DNA of 64,000 bases from Ariolimax columbianus (Eukaryota > Mollusca > Gastropoda > Stylommatophora > Arionidae), in the NCBI GenBank assembly GCA_036924085.1, contig JAVGWX010000013.1, positions 53,507,904 to 53,571,903 of the forward strand, written 5' to 3'. Shown piece after piece: positions 41,399 through 53,194 of the stretch. Every line of letters begins with the position of its first letter. Positions within the stretch are counted from its first letter, which is position 1. The translations under genes were made by a program, and so were the position numbers. The notes beneath the pieces were generated by a model, which saw only the letters and a list, made by a program, of their open reading frames with translations, did no database searches and had not been told where the DNA came from.

Positions 41399-43532
41399 CG
41401 GAAAAGACGGGATAACAAACGAAATGCTGATGGGGCTGGGCCAAACAGCGAAGAAAAAACTACTATCAGTCCTGAACCAAAGCTGGAAAAGGGGTATTGT
41501 ACCCCAGGCATGGAAAGATGCAATACTGGTACCAGTACCAAAAACAGGAAAGGACAAAACAGATCCAAATGGATACAGGCCCATAAGCCTACTGAGCTGT
41601 GTCGGCAAGCTGATGGAACGGATGATAAACACCAGACTGATGTGGCATCTGGAAGAAAAACGAATACTAATTCCACAGCAAGCCGGCTTTAGACAGCACA
41701 GATCCACTGAGGACCAGGTCATCCTCATAGCCCAGGAGATAGAAGATGCCTACCAGGCACAGAAACACACAGTAGCTGTTTGGGTGGATCTGGAAAAGGC
41801 ATTTGACAAAGTCTGGAAGGATGGACTTAGAGTCAAGCTAAGAAGAAGTGATGTCTGTGGGAAGATATACAAGTGGATCAACCACTACCTCAAACAAAGA
41901 TCGGCCATAGTCCAAGTACAAGGGCAGATGAGCAAAAAGGTGACACTCGAGCAGGGAGTATCCCAAGGGGGAGTATTGTCACCCACACTCTTCCTGGTAT
42001 ATATAAACGATATTACAGAAAATATACCAAGAAGAGTCCATAGCTCAATGTTTGCAGACGATCTGGCTATGTGGACCTCTGAAAAGAATCTCACCATAGC
42101 AAGAAATCGGATGCAGACGGCCCTAACATCGCTGGAAGAGTGGGCGAACTCATGGCTGGTCAAAATAAACGAGGAGAAAACCACGTGCACAATATTCTCG
42201 CTCTCATTAAACCCCCAAAGTACCAAATTAAGCCTAAATGGCAAAATCCTGCAGCCAAACGACAACCCAACCTATCTGGGAGTCACATTTGATCGGCGCA
42301 TGACATGGAAAAGTCAGATTGAGAGAAACCGAATGAAAGCCAGAGAAAGAATGGCGATCATGAGGAAACTTGCTGGCACAAGCTGGGGAGCAGACGAAGG
42401 CATACTAAAGAAACTGTACACTGGAAGAGTGAGACCAGTTCTCGAGTATGGCATCGCGGCATGGACAACAGCAGCGAAGGCGAACTTCGATAAAGTTAAC
42501 AAACTTCAAAACCAAGCCATGAGAGTTATAACAGGAGGCATGAAGTCAACGCCAATTGTAGAACTTGAAAACATTACAAATCTGCAATCCATGACCGACA
42601 GAAGAGACTGCAGAGCCCAGCTGCAGTCAGAGAAACTCCGAAGACTGACGGACCACCCAATGTACCAGAGACTAAACAATTTGGGAACTGGGAAACTAAA
42701 GCGGAGAAACTTTGCAGAAATAGCCAAAGCAAAGATGTACGAAGATCCCATAAACGCACTAACAACACCAAAACCCATCACTACTGTACGAAAACCTACT
42801 TGGAGGCAGGATATATTTCCAGAGGTGGTAGAAAATATACCAGGTATTGCAAACAAAAACTGCCAGACTGAAAAAGAAAGGAGAGACACTACCCTAAGCT
42901 CCATAACGAAAAGCTACCCAAGCATGGACTGGACCCATGCATACACGGACGGTTCTGTAACAAACACTACACAGAACGGAGGGGCAGGAGCATTCCTGAA
43001 CCTACCAAATGGCAGAAAAATAACACTGTCATTCGCTACTGGCAAGTACACAAGCAATTTCAGAGCGGAGGCAGAGGCACTGAGGGCGGCAGTGGAAGAA
43101 ATGGCAACACACAGTGAAAATGAGAGCCATATAGTCTTGCTGACAGATGCTCTCGCCGTAGTCACAGCGCTAAAAAGCCAGAAAAACACTGAGCTTAATG
43201 ACTTAAGAGCAGCACTCTGCAAACTGTGCCAGCTGTCCGCACCAAAAAGGGTAGTGGTACAGTGGGTTCCGTCACACTGCAACATCCAAGGCAACGAGGA
43301 GGCAGACAGACTGGCAAAAGAAGGTGCAAGGCTACCACAAACAGATACCAGTATGACGTACGAAGAGTCAAAACGGCTTATCAAAGCCAGGTACATGACC
43401 AAATGGGAAACCGAACATACTGGTTACACCAAAAACGATGCCTATTACCAGTTGAACCGAAGAGAGCAGGTCGTTGTCTTCAGACTTCGCACTGGCCACA
43501 ACAGACTGAGGTACACCTATTCAACAAATTGA
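41214..43532 (+). CDS. 772-codon fusion frame: host LINE tail to I-clade RT-RNase H
   Basis: Residues 1-61 come from the host LINE in a non-native frame; the rest is I-clade protein. RT: YRPISLLSCVGKLMERMI (121-138), QQAGFRQHRSTEDQV, VWVDLEKAFDKVW (189-201), GVSQGGVLSPTLF (248-260, Pro of PQG replaced by Ser) and FADDLAMW (280-287). RNase H: HAYTDGSVTN, NFRAEAEALRAAVEE, IVLLTDALAVV and VPSHCNIQGNEEADRLAK, all four acidic positions present. This is the best preserved RNase H in the window. The fusion is an accident of insertion, not a host gene. Confidence 0.88.
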   Translation: MLQKTVQPGTQLSAVSCEAYKNTAVEQQRKARQARKISVSRSELPMPSLPASMQIPNRTSQPGKDGITNEMLMGLGQTAKKKLLSVLNQSWKRGIVPQAWKDAILVPVPKTGKDKTDPNGYRPISLLSCVGKLMERMINTRLMWHLEEKRILIPQQAGFRQHRSTEDQVILIAQEIEDAYQAQKHTVAVWVDLEKAFDKVWKDGLRVKLRRSDVCGKIYKWINHYLKQRSAIVQVQGQMSKKVTLEQGVSQGGVLSPTLFLVYINDITENIPRRVHSSMFADDLAMWTSEKNLTIARNRMQTALTSLEEWANSWLVKINEEKTTCTIFSLSLNPQSTKLSLNGKILQPNDNPTYLGVTFDRRMTWKSQIERNRMKARERMAIMRKLAGTSWGADEGILKKLYTGRVRPVLEYGIAAWTTAAKANFDKVNKLQNQAMRVITGGMKSTPIVELENITNLQSMTDRRDCRAQLQSEKLRRLTDHPMYQRLNNLGTGKLKRRNFAEIAKAKMYEDPINALTTPKPITTVRKPTWRQDIFPEVVENIPGIANKNCQTEKERRDTTLSSITKSYPSMDWTHAYTDGSVTNTTQNGGAGAFLNLPNGRKITLSFATGKYTSNFRAEAEALRAAVEEMATHSENESHIVLLTDALAVVTALKSQKNTELNDLRAALCKLCQLSAPKRVVVQWVPSHCNIQGNEEADRLAKEGARLPQTDTSMTYEESKRLIKARYMTKWETEHTGYTKNDAYYQLNRREQVVVFRLRTGHNRLRYTYSTN

Positions 43533-43758
43533 AGATAGGGTGTACCGACGAATGCCCGTGCGGTACTGGTAAAATGACCACTGAACATCTGCTGCAGAAC
43601 TGCCCGACATACGGGGATCAGAGAGAGCAGATGTGGCCATTGCCAGTGGAACTGCAAGACAAGCTCTATGGTAGTGGCGAGAGTCTCAGGATGACCGCCG
43701 CTTTTTTCGAAAAAATAATGGTTACTGTCTGACTGTGTACGCAGAAGAAGAAGAAGAA
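41399..43758 (+). mobile_element. I-clade LINE, 5'-truncated, 13-bp target duplication
   Basis: ggactagtcagcc is found at 41386-41398 and again at 43759-43771. The insert begins cggaaaagacgggataac, inside the RT amino-terminal region (compare 37479), and ends with gcagaagaagaagaagaa. It is close in sequence to the 20-kb copy. A one-base loss near 43514 shifts the frame before the Cys-rich tail. Confidence 0.95.
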
Positions 43759-43905
43759 GGACTAGTCAGCCATCTCCGCACCCATCCACAACCCGGAATC
43801 ACAGAATAATCAACTGGAAGGACTGACTAAATGAAAAAAGAAAGGGTCCTCATCACTCGTGATGGACGAACAAGAAAACAGATTTACCGGTTAATCAACA
43901 ACCAT
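43759..43905 (+). pseudogene. Host LINE resuming: end of C2H2 finger and 3' end
   Basis: GLVSHLRTHPQPGITE completes the finger started at 41350. gtcctcatcactcgtgatgg, acgaac follows, matching the 3' UTR of sister copies (ggtcctcatcgacgacgatg). Confidence 0.85.
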
Positions 43906-44259
43906 TGTTACTCTAGAAAGCCTTAACTTCGTTCACATAGCACACAGCACACAACAATATGGATTTTGTTTTCAAGCTTTCCTGCCTCATTCCGTCACCG
44001 TTCAATATTGAGATGTTTGCACAATTCGAAACGTGGCGCAAAAAAAAATAAATTTGTTTTCGCTTATTTGTTTATGATGTGTATCAATTGTTTCAGTAAC
44101 TATCACCTTATAAACTTGAGACTTGAAATTCGTTGGCCACAAGAAGCAGTATTTGTGTTGTTGTTGTGTGTGTGTGTGTGCTCGCAATGTGATTGACGTT
44201 TTAGTATGTGAATAGGGAAATTATTGGTTTGGAGAAAAATATAATGCAGTATAATCATC

Positions 44260-45290
44260 ATCATTTGGTTGATCAGTCCGGAGACTGGTTGTAAGAATGT
44301 CGGAGTATGCCTCTCCATTTGACCATATCCTCTGCAGCTCTCTTCATCGCAGCACAAGTCGGTACTTGAATGTCCCAGCATGCCTGAGATGTAAAGGTGA
44401 GTCTTGGTCGCCCCGTTCCTCGCTTCCCTTGAATTTTGCCCTCTAGAATCTTCTGTAGAAGACGTTCATGTCTCATATTGTAACCCACACAATTCAAAGG
44501 ACGTTTTAGTATCATATGCAATATTGGTCTTTGTGCACCAACATCATTGAGTACATTGTCATTGGATTTTCTTTCTGTTAAACTCACTCTTTCTATTCTA
44601 CGGTAGCACTACCGTTCCAATTGTTTTTCATCCTTCTTTGTTAGTGTCCATGTTTCAGCCCCATACAGTGCTATTGACCATATAAGATGTGATTATTCTT
44701 TTCCTCAGTTCTATCCTGATATTCTTTGAGGTTAACAATTTTTGTTCTTCTCAGAAGTTTTGTTTTGCCATTGTAATCCTTTTTTAAATTTATGTCCATT
44801 TCATACAAACTGTTAAAATTTCATTATAATCAGAATCATATTTAGTCTAGGTTCTTCCAGTATTATGTTTGTCATTCGGAATTGACCACATTCTATTGCC
44901 CCCAATTTTTGGGGTCAAATGAATTATTATTCAAGGAATGTGTTCTTTTGGTCATATTCCATTGTTTTAAATATCTTTAAAATGCTTAAAAAGTAAATTG
45001 TGTAAAGTTTACCCCGCTCATTTTAGGAGCTCAATAGGCATCTCATCTATCCCTGGTGCTTTGTTTCCCTTGTCTTGTTAAATTCATATCTTAACGGACT
45101 GCATGCTTAAATAGTTTCTTAACATATTCTCTCCATCTCTCTTAATTCATGTCTGGTTCTTTTATTGGTTTCCCATTCTTATCATTATTCATTCGCGATT
45201 GTATGCCCTTATTTTGACTAAAGGATTGTTTTACTTTCTTATGTACTTTCCAGTTTATGTACCTTAATTTTGAGCCAACCCCACTACCTT
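44260..45290 (-). pseudogene. BovB/RTE-like LINE with RT core deleted
   Basis: The 5' part (45290-44800, minus) reads KNQT-IKRDGENMLRNYL, GNKAPGIDEMPIELL and LTPKIGGNRM, the linker and RT start. The 3' part (44720-44270) reads SLTERKSNDNVLNDVGAQRP, ILHMILKR, GKIQGKRGTGRPRLTF and AMKRAAEDMVKWRG. The RT palm between them is missing. It ends at the (ATC)n tail at 44256-44266. Sister of the 31.9-33.8 kb element. Confidence 0.82.
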
Positions 45291-46111
45291 CTCTTCAAAT
45301 ATAATAAAAATATATACCAAGTTAAGGATCAACTCTATAGCAAAGTCAGTGCTTTTGTGTGAAATGAAAGCATGACAGGTGACCAAAGTCAATTACATGA
45401 CTTTATCTGTAAAAAAACTGAAGAAAATAGCATGAGGCAGGCCTTATTGGTGATAGTTAGTTGATAACTTATCATCGCACGTTCATAAGAGCGAAGAAGA
45501 AGAAAGCCAAGCTTTGATTGTTTTATATTTGCTTTTCTCTACACACACCCCGAAACTAGATGGTAATTGCTTTTTGCTTAGGCACTGCTCAGCATGAACT
45601 TTAAAGTGCAAAAAGATATCGGACATGCAAGATTGACGTTCAGATCGAAAATACATCGTTGATTTGCGCATCTCCATAGCGATTGGGTATATCAAATATA
45701 ACCATTAAACAGAAGATAAAAGTGAAATGGCTAAAGAACACATGGCGCAGAACCGTCGAAAAGAAGGCCTTGGCAGCAGTTGTCTCGTATAAATCGGCTG
45801 AAAGAATCCCTTGGGCTTTATGTTCTGCAGTCCGTGGAGCCACGGACAAAGAATGTGTTTCAGAATAGATTTACTAACTCATTGGTATAGTACGTGACGA
45901 ATGTAAAAAGTAAACATCCCAAAGTATATAGTTAGACAAATAACTAATGGCTTTACTTGAATACTTGAATCAAGTTATGAGGCAAGGGTAGCTGATGACA
46001 GATAGCCAAAAGCTGCTAGAATCTGTGTCTATCCTTTGTCCTGCAGCACCATGATGGTCGAATGACGAGGTGCAGATCATCTCTCTATCTCGTTGGCCGG
46101 GTGTAGTTGTA
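45291..46111. other. Mostly unassigned; possible LINE tail at 45.7 kb
   Basis: The plus frame 45683-45868 contains WLKNTWRRTVEKKA and WALCSAVRGA, which resembles the last residues of some RT proteins (NTWRR...W...V..LC). Weak. No other feature. Confidence 0.4.
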
Positions 46112-46440
46112 TGTCTTAGTTTTAGTCAGTCTTAGTCGACCTATACAGTGGCGAATGTCCATGTGCAGGTTCCAGCTCTGGTGTAAGCTGGATGTAGCCA
46201 GGTGCTTAGCAGCTTATTATTCCCCTGCGTCTGGACAAGTGCCGCGGAGAGTGGTTAACCAATATGCGAGTCCATCTTAATAGACTCAAACACTAGAGTA
46301 AAGTAGACCCTGATAGGCGTAATCTATACTGTTCTTAACAAACCACCTAACTATGACCGGTGTTATGCCATGTCACACAGTTTATCGCCTCTTACGATGT
46401 GTTTTCTGGGAGGCAGTGGTGCTATTCTTGAACAGTTGTA
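46112..46440 (-). mobile_element. SINE-like element with CGTAAGAGGCGA block, copy 2
   Basis: Inverted relative to 9187-9530. On the minus strand it has cacatcgtaagaggcgataa (46405-46385) and ends gtcgactaagactgacta. A few small indels separate the copies. Confidence 0.75.
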
Positions 46441-46589
46441 TGTCTATCAGAAAAACAACTTCCATCTCCATCTATCGTTAGTCATGCGAACCACATTGCA
46501 TTAACGCAAAGTTGACGACATCCCAGACCTATGTTTCGCCGCGTAATGTCGGTATTTCGGATTAGACTTTTTCAGGAGGTATTTAAGAC

Positions 46590-47251
46590 TCTTCGCTTCA
46601 TTGCTCTTTTGGTAATTCGGAGCTTCTCTGCGTTTTATTTGAGCTGATTCCGATTCTCACACCCATATACCATTGCTGGGATAACCATGCTATTGAAGGT
46701 GTGAGCCCTGGCCTTGACGTCCATCATCTGCTGGAGTATTGGTTTAATACGGTTGAAACAGAGCCAACCCGCCGCTCTCCTGATTCAGATATTTTTATCA
46801 ATGTTGTGGTCGTACGAATTGACATTCTCAATGGGCTCATTTTCCAATCGCAGTTTTCCCGTAGGACAGAAATAGTTCAGTAGGAATTGAAAATTATTTC
46901 TATTTATATTCAGGCCAACCGCCTTGTCTGCTTCATTTAGCTCGTTTAGGTTTTGTTCGGCTTTTGCAATGCTGTGGCTGAAGGTCACAATGTCGTCTTC
47001 AAAACGTAGGTTGGAGAGCATCTCGCCATCTATGTTGCGGCCTCGATCCTGCCCGTTTAGAGACCTAAAACTTCTTCAAGAGCAGCTGTAAACAGTTTTG
47101 TGAAGATGGTTTGTCCTTGTTGTACTCCTCGGTGTATGGGTATGGACAGTAGCTTATGGAAAAGGGTATTCTCAGTGAAGCAGCCCTCGATTATCTTCTC
47201 TGTTAGTTGGACGTATTGTAGCAGATCCCACTGTTTGCCTTGGCCGTGATC
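46590..47251 (-). pseudogene. LINE RT relic, downstream part of a split copy
   Basis: Minus strand: QWDLLQYVQLTEKIIEGCF, HRGVQQGQTIFTKLF, TAALEEV (47260-47070), then LSNLRFEDDIVTFSHSIAKA (catalytic FADD read as FEDD), NLNELNEADKAVGLNIN and NCDWKMSPLRM. It continues in frame logic from 48430-48177 on the other side of the LTR-like insertion. Confidence 0.8.
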
Positions 47252-47256
47252 TATCT

Positions 47257-48171
47257 TAGAACATTCTCACACTCATCCACATCATCATGACCATACTCAG
47301 TAAATGACATATCACACATCAGGTGGCATATTTATTAAATCATACTCATATCATAGAATGAGTAGAGAAATTACAAACACAATATAATACATATCTTAAC
47401 TAAACATTCAACTAAAACGGGAATTGTAAGCATTAGCTATTGATGGAATTCCCAACTAACTAAAAACCCAGTTCTATTGCCTTGCAATTACATCACACAC
47501 ACATCGCCTTAACTGCGTCTTCAACACACCTTATCAAATACTCTTCCTCACTGAAATCCCCTCAGGCGGGCGATCTCGACATAACTCGTTCACAATGTGT
47601 CCTTGCTTACAAACACACTTTCAGATTATCCATTAATGCAAAACTCACACACCTATTTGAGCGATCCTGTTCTATCACTAAACATTCGTCCAACCGTCTA
47701 TCAATCGCTCCTCTATCTAAAGTCGGTGAGTTAAACACACTATCTACATTCAGTCTCTCTCTCTCTCTCTCAGTCTCCTCCATACAGCCTCTCTCTCTCC
47801 CTCACTCTCCATCTCTCATCCAGCCTCTCGAGCTAAACTTTGTCTCGAGTTATATATCCTCAAGCAAGGCCAGAGCTTGACCAATCGATCTCAGGTATGG
47901 TCATCTTCAATTCCAATTGGAACGAAACACTTTGCACACCTGTCACTCATTCTCTCGCAGCAAGCCCCGTTGCCAATTTCGTCTGTCAATCAATCTCCCC
48001 CTACCAAAATCGGAAGGCCAGTGGTCAGTTTCTACCTGTCCACATTTCTTAACCCAACTCTGTTCTCCTTTGCTGAGACAGTGAGTGACCTTGACATGCA
48101 TTCATGTAGCTTTAAGCTTTAACATGTTCAGGCATCCTAAACTCCCCTTGCTCCGGCGGGAACTGTTACAT
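47257..48171 (-). mobile_element. Solo-LTR-like element A, 915 bp, in a LINE
   Basis: Direct repeats tatct at 47252-47256 and 48172-48176 flank it, and it cleanly splits the LINE RT frame. Minus strand: begins atgtaacagttcccgccgg, has a TATA-like tatata at 47857-47850, a (GA)n tract (47774-47757), and aataaa (47336-47331) before the end gaatgttcta. There is no coding frame. This layout (TGTAACAG start, TATA, polyA signal, 5-bp duplication) fits one long terminal repeat left after recombination. Related to element B. Confidence 0.72.
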
Positions 48172-48176
48172 TATCT

Positions 48177-48430
48177 TTCGTTGATACCTTGGTTACTCAA
48201 GGCATTTACCACTGCAATTTTTTTCCAATTATCAAAGGCCTTTTCGTAGTCTACAAACACAATGCATAGGAATATATGGATTGCCCGCACTCACTCCATA
48301 AACTGGTTGATTGTGTGGAGATGTTCATTGGTTGAGTAGCCCTTCCTGACGTCTGTTTTTTCTCACGGTTGGTTCTCGTTGAGTTGTCTTTCTCATTGCA
48401 GTTGATGACTTTCGTTCACGAAAGTAATGG
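48177..48430 (-). pseudogene. LINE RT relic, upstream part of the split copy
   Basis: Minus strand: STNEHLHTINQFMEWVRAIH, IFLCIVFVDYEKAFDNWKKI (motif A Asp), ALSNQGINER. The next residues would lie at 47251, after the LTR-like insertion. Confidence 0.78.
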
Positions 48431-48580
48431 CAGTCTCTACGAAATACAATTTTTCAGAATGTAATCTACTCTCGCCCAGTGACACTTCAATCAACTTTGA
48501 CATATCAAATAGGTTGTGAAACTATGTAACCAGTGACTAAATCTGGGAAATAGCTCTTCTATCCGAGGAGCTGTTACTAA

Positions 48581-49743
48581 TGTAACAGTTCCAGCCGAAG
48601 CATGGGCGTTTAGTGCAGGGGTGATGGGATTGGCGACTCTGAGAACAAAGGCACCTGAATGTGTGCCACGGTCACTCACCGTCTCGACACTAAGTCTACA
48701 AAGGAAAACGGGGATGAGGGAAAGAATGTGTCTGGTACAGGTAGGGGTTAGGAGCTGACCACTCTGGCGTTTCGATTTGGGTTGGGTTAGTGACAGACAG
48801 AGACCATGAGATTGTTGCTGCGACATTTTGAGGGACAGAAATTCGGAGTGACTCGTTCCAATAACAACTAAATGGAGGTAGATCCGAACTAGAGGATGGC
48901 TGAGTCCGACAACCCGTAGAAGACCATTGCACAGCTCTAATACTGCTTGAGACTATATAATACTAGGCATCGTTTAACTCAAGGAGGCTGACCACGGAGA
49001 GAGAGAGAGAGAGATAAAGAGAGAGAGAGAGATTTAAAATTTAGCTCACCGACTTTATAGAAGAGCGATTGTTAGCCTGCTACTAGTTGAGCAGGCTGTT
49101 TAACGAATGTTAAAGAAATATAATGAAGTGCAGCGTGACTGAACTTGCATACTCCACCTTTAAGTCTTGGCAAGTTGCTCTATACGGTGTGTGTTGGGCT
49201 AGCCTGTGAATAGAAGAGATCTGGACTTGTGTGTGTGGTGTGTGAAGGACACAGATGGAGCGATGTGTACCAGAGTGGATGTATACGTAAATCGATTGAG
49301 TGTGTGATCACATGTGAGTATACGTTGAATAGATTGAATGTGAAATGTCAAGATTACCTGTCTGAAGGGAGCTGAATGTATAAAGTTAAGATCACCTGCC
49401 TAAGGGGATCTGAGTGGGAGTGAATGCACAGAATAGGATCGTGAAGACGAGTTTTTGAGAGCGTTTTCAGGGTGCCGATAAGGGAAGGAGAGTGGGCGGC
49501 TAGAACTGGGTTGGATTAGTTGGGGGCAATATTCAAAAGCTAATGCTTTCAACCTCCACAATTACTAATAAAAGTAATAGATAAAATGCTTATTTAGTTA
49601 AGATGTATTTCTTGTGTTGTTTCCATTCTCATTTTCACTCATATTTTGTTTTAATGAGATATTAATAAATCTGCCACCTGCTGTTTGATATGTTATTTGT
49701 TACGTGTGGTCGTGAATGATGTGGATGCATGTGGTAACATTCA
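48581..49743 (+). mobile_element. Solo-LTR-like element B, about 1.16 kb
   Basis: It begins tgtaacagttccagccga, with TATA-like tatataa at 48954-48960 and (GA)n at 48998-49032. Candidate aataaa signals occur at 49567 and 49664, and the end is gtggtaacattca. The segment aataaatctgccacctg near the end is shared with element A (aataaatatgccacctg). It lies in opposite orientation to A, 409 bp apart, start to start. No clean target duplication was found, so its limits are less certain. Confidence 0.65.
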
Positions 49744-51189
49744 AGATAGAAAAACCAAAGTGAAAACCTGGACTCTGCCCCACTAACACAGTGAAGCTTT
49801 AATACAAAATGTTAGAAGATAGGAAGCCTTACCTGCCGTAATTGATGACGTTCTTTTCTAAGACCAAATGACCTGCGCAAAACATTTACTATGTCCGTCC
49901 CATTATTGTCTCTCCATTACGCCACAGTCAAATGATCACAAAAAAAGTGTGACAGACCGTGGTGTTACTACATACTCTGAGGACAGTTCTGCAGCACCGA
50001 AATTCATATTCTATTTCTATATTTTTACTTATGCTATCTATTATTTAATCTCAAAACTATAACCACGTTTATTTAAAGTACTTCTTACACTATTTAACAT
50101 AAGTCTCAGCAATTTCACCAGTCAAATCAAAGGCAACAAATCAGATAGATAAAACATTTGCCGGAACAATTATTTCTTCTCGGTAAAGCTGAATCGTCTG
50201 TGATCAACGACAAAATCAACTTTAAGGGCTATATAAATGTATTTACACAGAAAATATTGTGAGTTCAATGCAATGATTGAAACAAGTGACTTGGAGATTT
50301 ACCAGTTTATAAAGACAGGTGTTTACAGTGGTTTGGCATTTTTGTATTTGTTTTGAAAAGTACGAAGTTATAGCACATTAGGTTATATTACAGCTGGAAA
50401 ATTGTCTGACAAAGCAAATCTGTAGTGAATTTTTGAAACGAATGGATATAAAAGAAAATACACACTGAGCAGTTTATCGTTAATAAATAAATCGAAGCTG
50501 CGACGGCGTGAAGACCATTAGTCGATAATAACATAAACATGTATGTCTCAGTTATCGCACCGCTTTTGATATAAAACCGAATCCCCGTTATAAAGACCTT
50601 CGCTGGGGACAACGCAGAAACGAAAACAACCACCTAATATCCACAAAAACAATAAGAATGGGCAAAACAACGGTTGCCACTTGTAATATTATGGTTCTGT
50701 TGTTATTTGCTTGTTGTTTTCGTGTGTTCTTTGTCCGCGACGAAGATTTTGTGGTTGTAACGTGGACTTCGTTTTGTTTCTGTTCCGGTGAGGTTACTGA
50801 GAAATGCGTGTTTCTGATTGTATCAACAGTTCAAGCATGAAAACGGCTAGCAACAGATCTTAACTAATATTTAGCAATATGGACATGATCTGAACATAGC
50901 GGAGTAATGGTTTATCAAAGAAAACTCCTGCTTGTGTAAATTTGAGTTTCATAATTTTATTTAAATGTGTCAGGACAATGGTCGTCCTGTTGCCATTTGA
51001 GACTTTGCATGTCTACTGTGCTCATATTAGAAGTCACTGTTAACTGAAGATATCAAGTTTCTTACCAGAGAATATGAGATGAGGCAGCCACACATTGTGT
51101 ACAGGTGAATAACTAGCTTTACTATATATATGCATTATGATAATTTTTTCAAAGAGAAACAATACCGTTTCACTTTAAGATATATTAGG

Positions 51190-51550
51190 ACAATGAGGCT
51201 AACGTCTGGTCAGGCAAAACACACCGATCAAACAATGTTAGCCAGGGTCAGAAAAAATATACTGGCTAAGACCCTCACCTGACCTCCTGGTTGGTCGTCC
51301 TGGAAACGGACTGTTTTTCGAGGACAACAGTCTGTCTAACAAGGTGATGTTTGATGTGATACCCGTAGAAGTGCGTGACACGCAGATGAAGCCAAGCATT
51401 GCACAACCGCCTGGATGACCCCGGTCCACTTCATCAGCACGCTTGAGATGTAAGGAAAGCTACTAAATTCTACCACAAATTCCCTCCTTTTCAGGGCCCA
51501 CAAAAGGGTTACAAACCCGTTGTGGGCATTAACAACCAACCAATCAACCA
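51190..51550. repeat. Dispersed repeat with terminal palindrome and hairpin
   Basis: ggctaacgtctggtcaggca to gttagccagggtcag (51198-51250) matches 57366-57425. At 51496-51527 gcccacaa...aacccgttgtgggc forms a strong hairpin (8-bp and 5-bp stems). The family is unknown. Confidence 0.6.
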
Positions 51551-52204
51551 ATCACTATAAAATATATAAAGAAGCATGCTAATTATGAATACAGCGTTTT
51601 CCGGAAATATGCAAGAGACTGCACTGTCTGTAGCAGTTGGTTATACATGATATGTACTAACTTTATTAGCTTAAAATTTACATTTCGAAAAGTAAATCGG
51701 TATTGTTGCAATCTCCAGCATAATGATTTATCTTTATAACCAGACATGCACTATATAAAGTTATACAAGAAAGACAAGAAGTGAAAGAGAAAGAACACAT
51801 GGCAAAGAATAGTAGTAGAATAAGCCAGAGCATCTGATGCAGTAAAAAAAATGTTGTTTTTTTTTGAAATGCAGAAAGAGGCAGAAATCGAACGTTACTA
51901 ACCGGTGGTCCAAGGTAAACTAGAAGAAAAATTCCCATAGCATGCTCAAAAGGTTGTTAAAGAAAATGTGCTAACAACCTAATAAAAATAATACATTGCT
52001 GAACAAATTACTGCTGCTAAAACTTTAGTGCACCGAGGGTCAGACATAAATATGATCTCACATCTCTTAAGAAGCGAAAAAACTAGACAAGAAGAAGGTA
52101 AGATAATATATGCACTGCATTGGGATGTATACGTATGTCAAATATGTATAGCGAACAAAATAAATTGGTATTTTTTTTTCATAATGATCACACAGAACCT
52201 TCAT

Positions 52205-52265
52205 ATGACACGACTGATGACAAGCGCTGAGAAACGTTGTTTTGAAATAAACATTAAATCAAAAT
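52205..52265 (+). repeat. Penelope-type terminus with hammerhead-like core
   Basis: cgactgatgacaagcgctga then gaaacgttgttttgaaat: both CTGATGA and GAAAC boxes are intact and 10 bp apart. Stem II would be very weak. Known Penelope-like ends carry such cores; function here is doubtful. Confidence 0.45.
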
Positions 52266-52804
52266 ACCAAATTGACATTAAAGTTACCCACTTAAAATGG
52301 CCACCGTATCAGAAGATTGTTTCAGTGTTGTATCTATCAGTCAATCGCTTGACTGTGAGCAAAGACAGTCGCAAGTACACAAAGCTATAGGTGGTCAATT
52401 ACATTTAAAGCTACATCAATATTGATAAATGACGAAAAGAACATATAATATGTAACAAATTAATGGTGACAGCTGATGGTAAAAACAGTTCTTGATCTAT
52501 AACAAAAACTATAACTATAATTCCACACGCTGCATGGGTATATACAGTACTAACCTAATTTGTGAAAAATCATTCGCATTTTTCTATATCACTACCGCGT
52601 GTACTGAGATGAGGCTGACTGGTTTGTCGCGGACACGCATTGTAACGATAGAAAGATCGATATGGATCTAATTCTTCTTGCTGGTGACACAGATGCAGCG
52701 ATAAGCTACGGACCTGACAAAAGCAAATCGATTTTCTGCAGAACGTGATTCTCTTTAAAAATACAATCTTTATTATTTGAACTGACAGATTTAAATAACA
52801 TAAT

Positions 52805-52807
52805 ACA

Positions 52808-52877
<70 letters not shown>

Positions 52878-52888
52878 CACACACACGA
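52805..52888. repeat. (CA)n microsatellite
   Basis: About 40 CA units with a few T and G interruptions. Confidence 0.98.
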
Positions 52889-53194
52889 GTATAAACGTAT
52901 ATTGCCAAATGGTATCTTTTTGCACATAGTTTACCAGCACTTTTGTATTATTATTCCGCGCCTTATATTCGTTCTCCTTACTCAATATGCAGTTGAATAA
53001 AATTGTCAATCTTCAATGAAGGCTTGCTACATATCAACATTCTTTTGTGTATGGTGATGATGACAATTTCTAAAATAATGTTACTTACATTCTTAAAATA
53101 TTCGCATTCTTCTAGTAATATCTGATCGATGATGGATTGGCTCTTCCCAAAATCATCCCTCATTGTTTCCTCTATAATTGAAGTAATTAATGTT

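Larger units (their letters stand above)
49744..53194. other. Largely unassigned AT-rich region
   Basis: It holds a dispersed repeat at 51190-51550, a Penelope-type terminus at 52.2 kb and a (CA)n microsatellite. Short frames at 50658-50840 and 52028-52390 show no known motif. A possible 41-bp exon (minus, 49859-49833, after gcgcag and before gtaagg) is too short to judge. Confidence 0.45.

Noticed and set aside
41214..43532. Possible domesticated RT gene
   Set aside because: The frame begins in another LINE and the insert has a perfect target duplication, so it is a recent mobile-element accident.
48571..49750. Five-base target duplication for LTR-like element B
   Set aside because: Bases on the two sides do not match; limits were set from similarity to element A instead.
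49833..49859. Short minus-strand exon before gtaagg
   Set aside because: Too short, and no partner exons were recognised.
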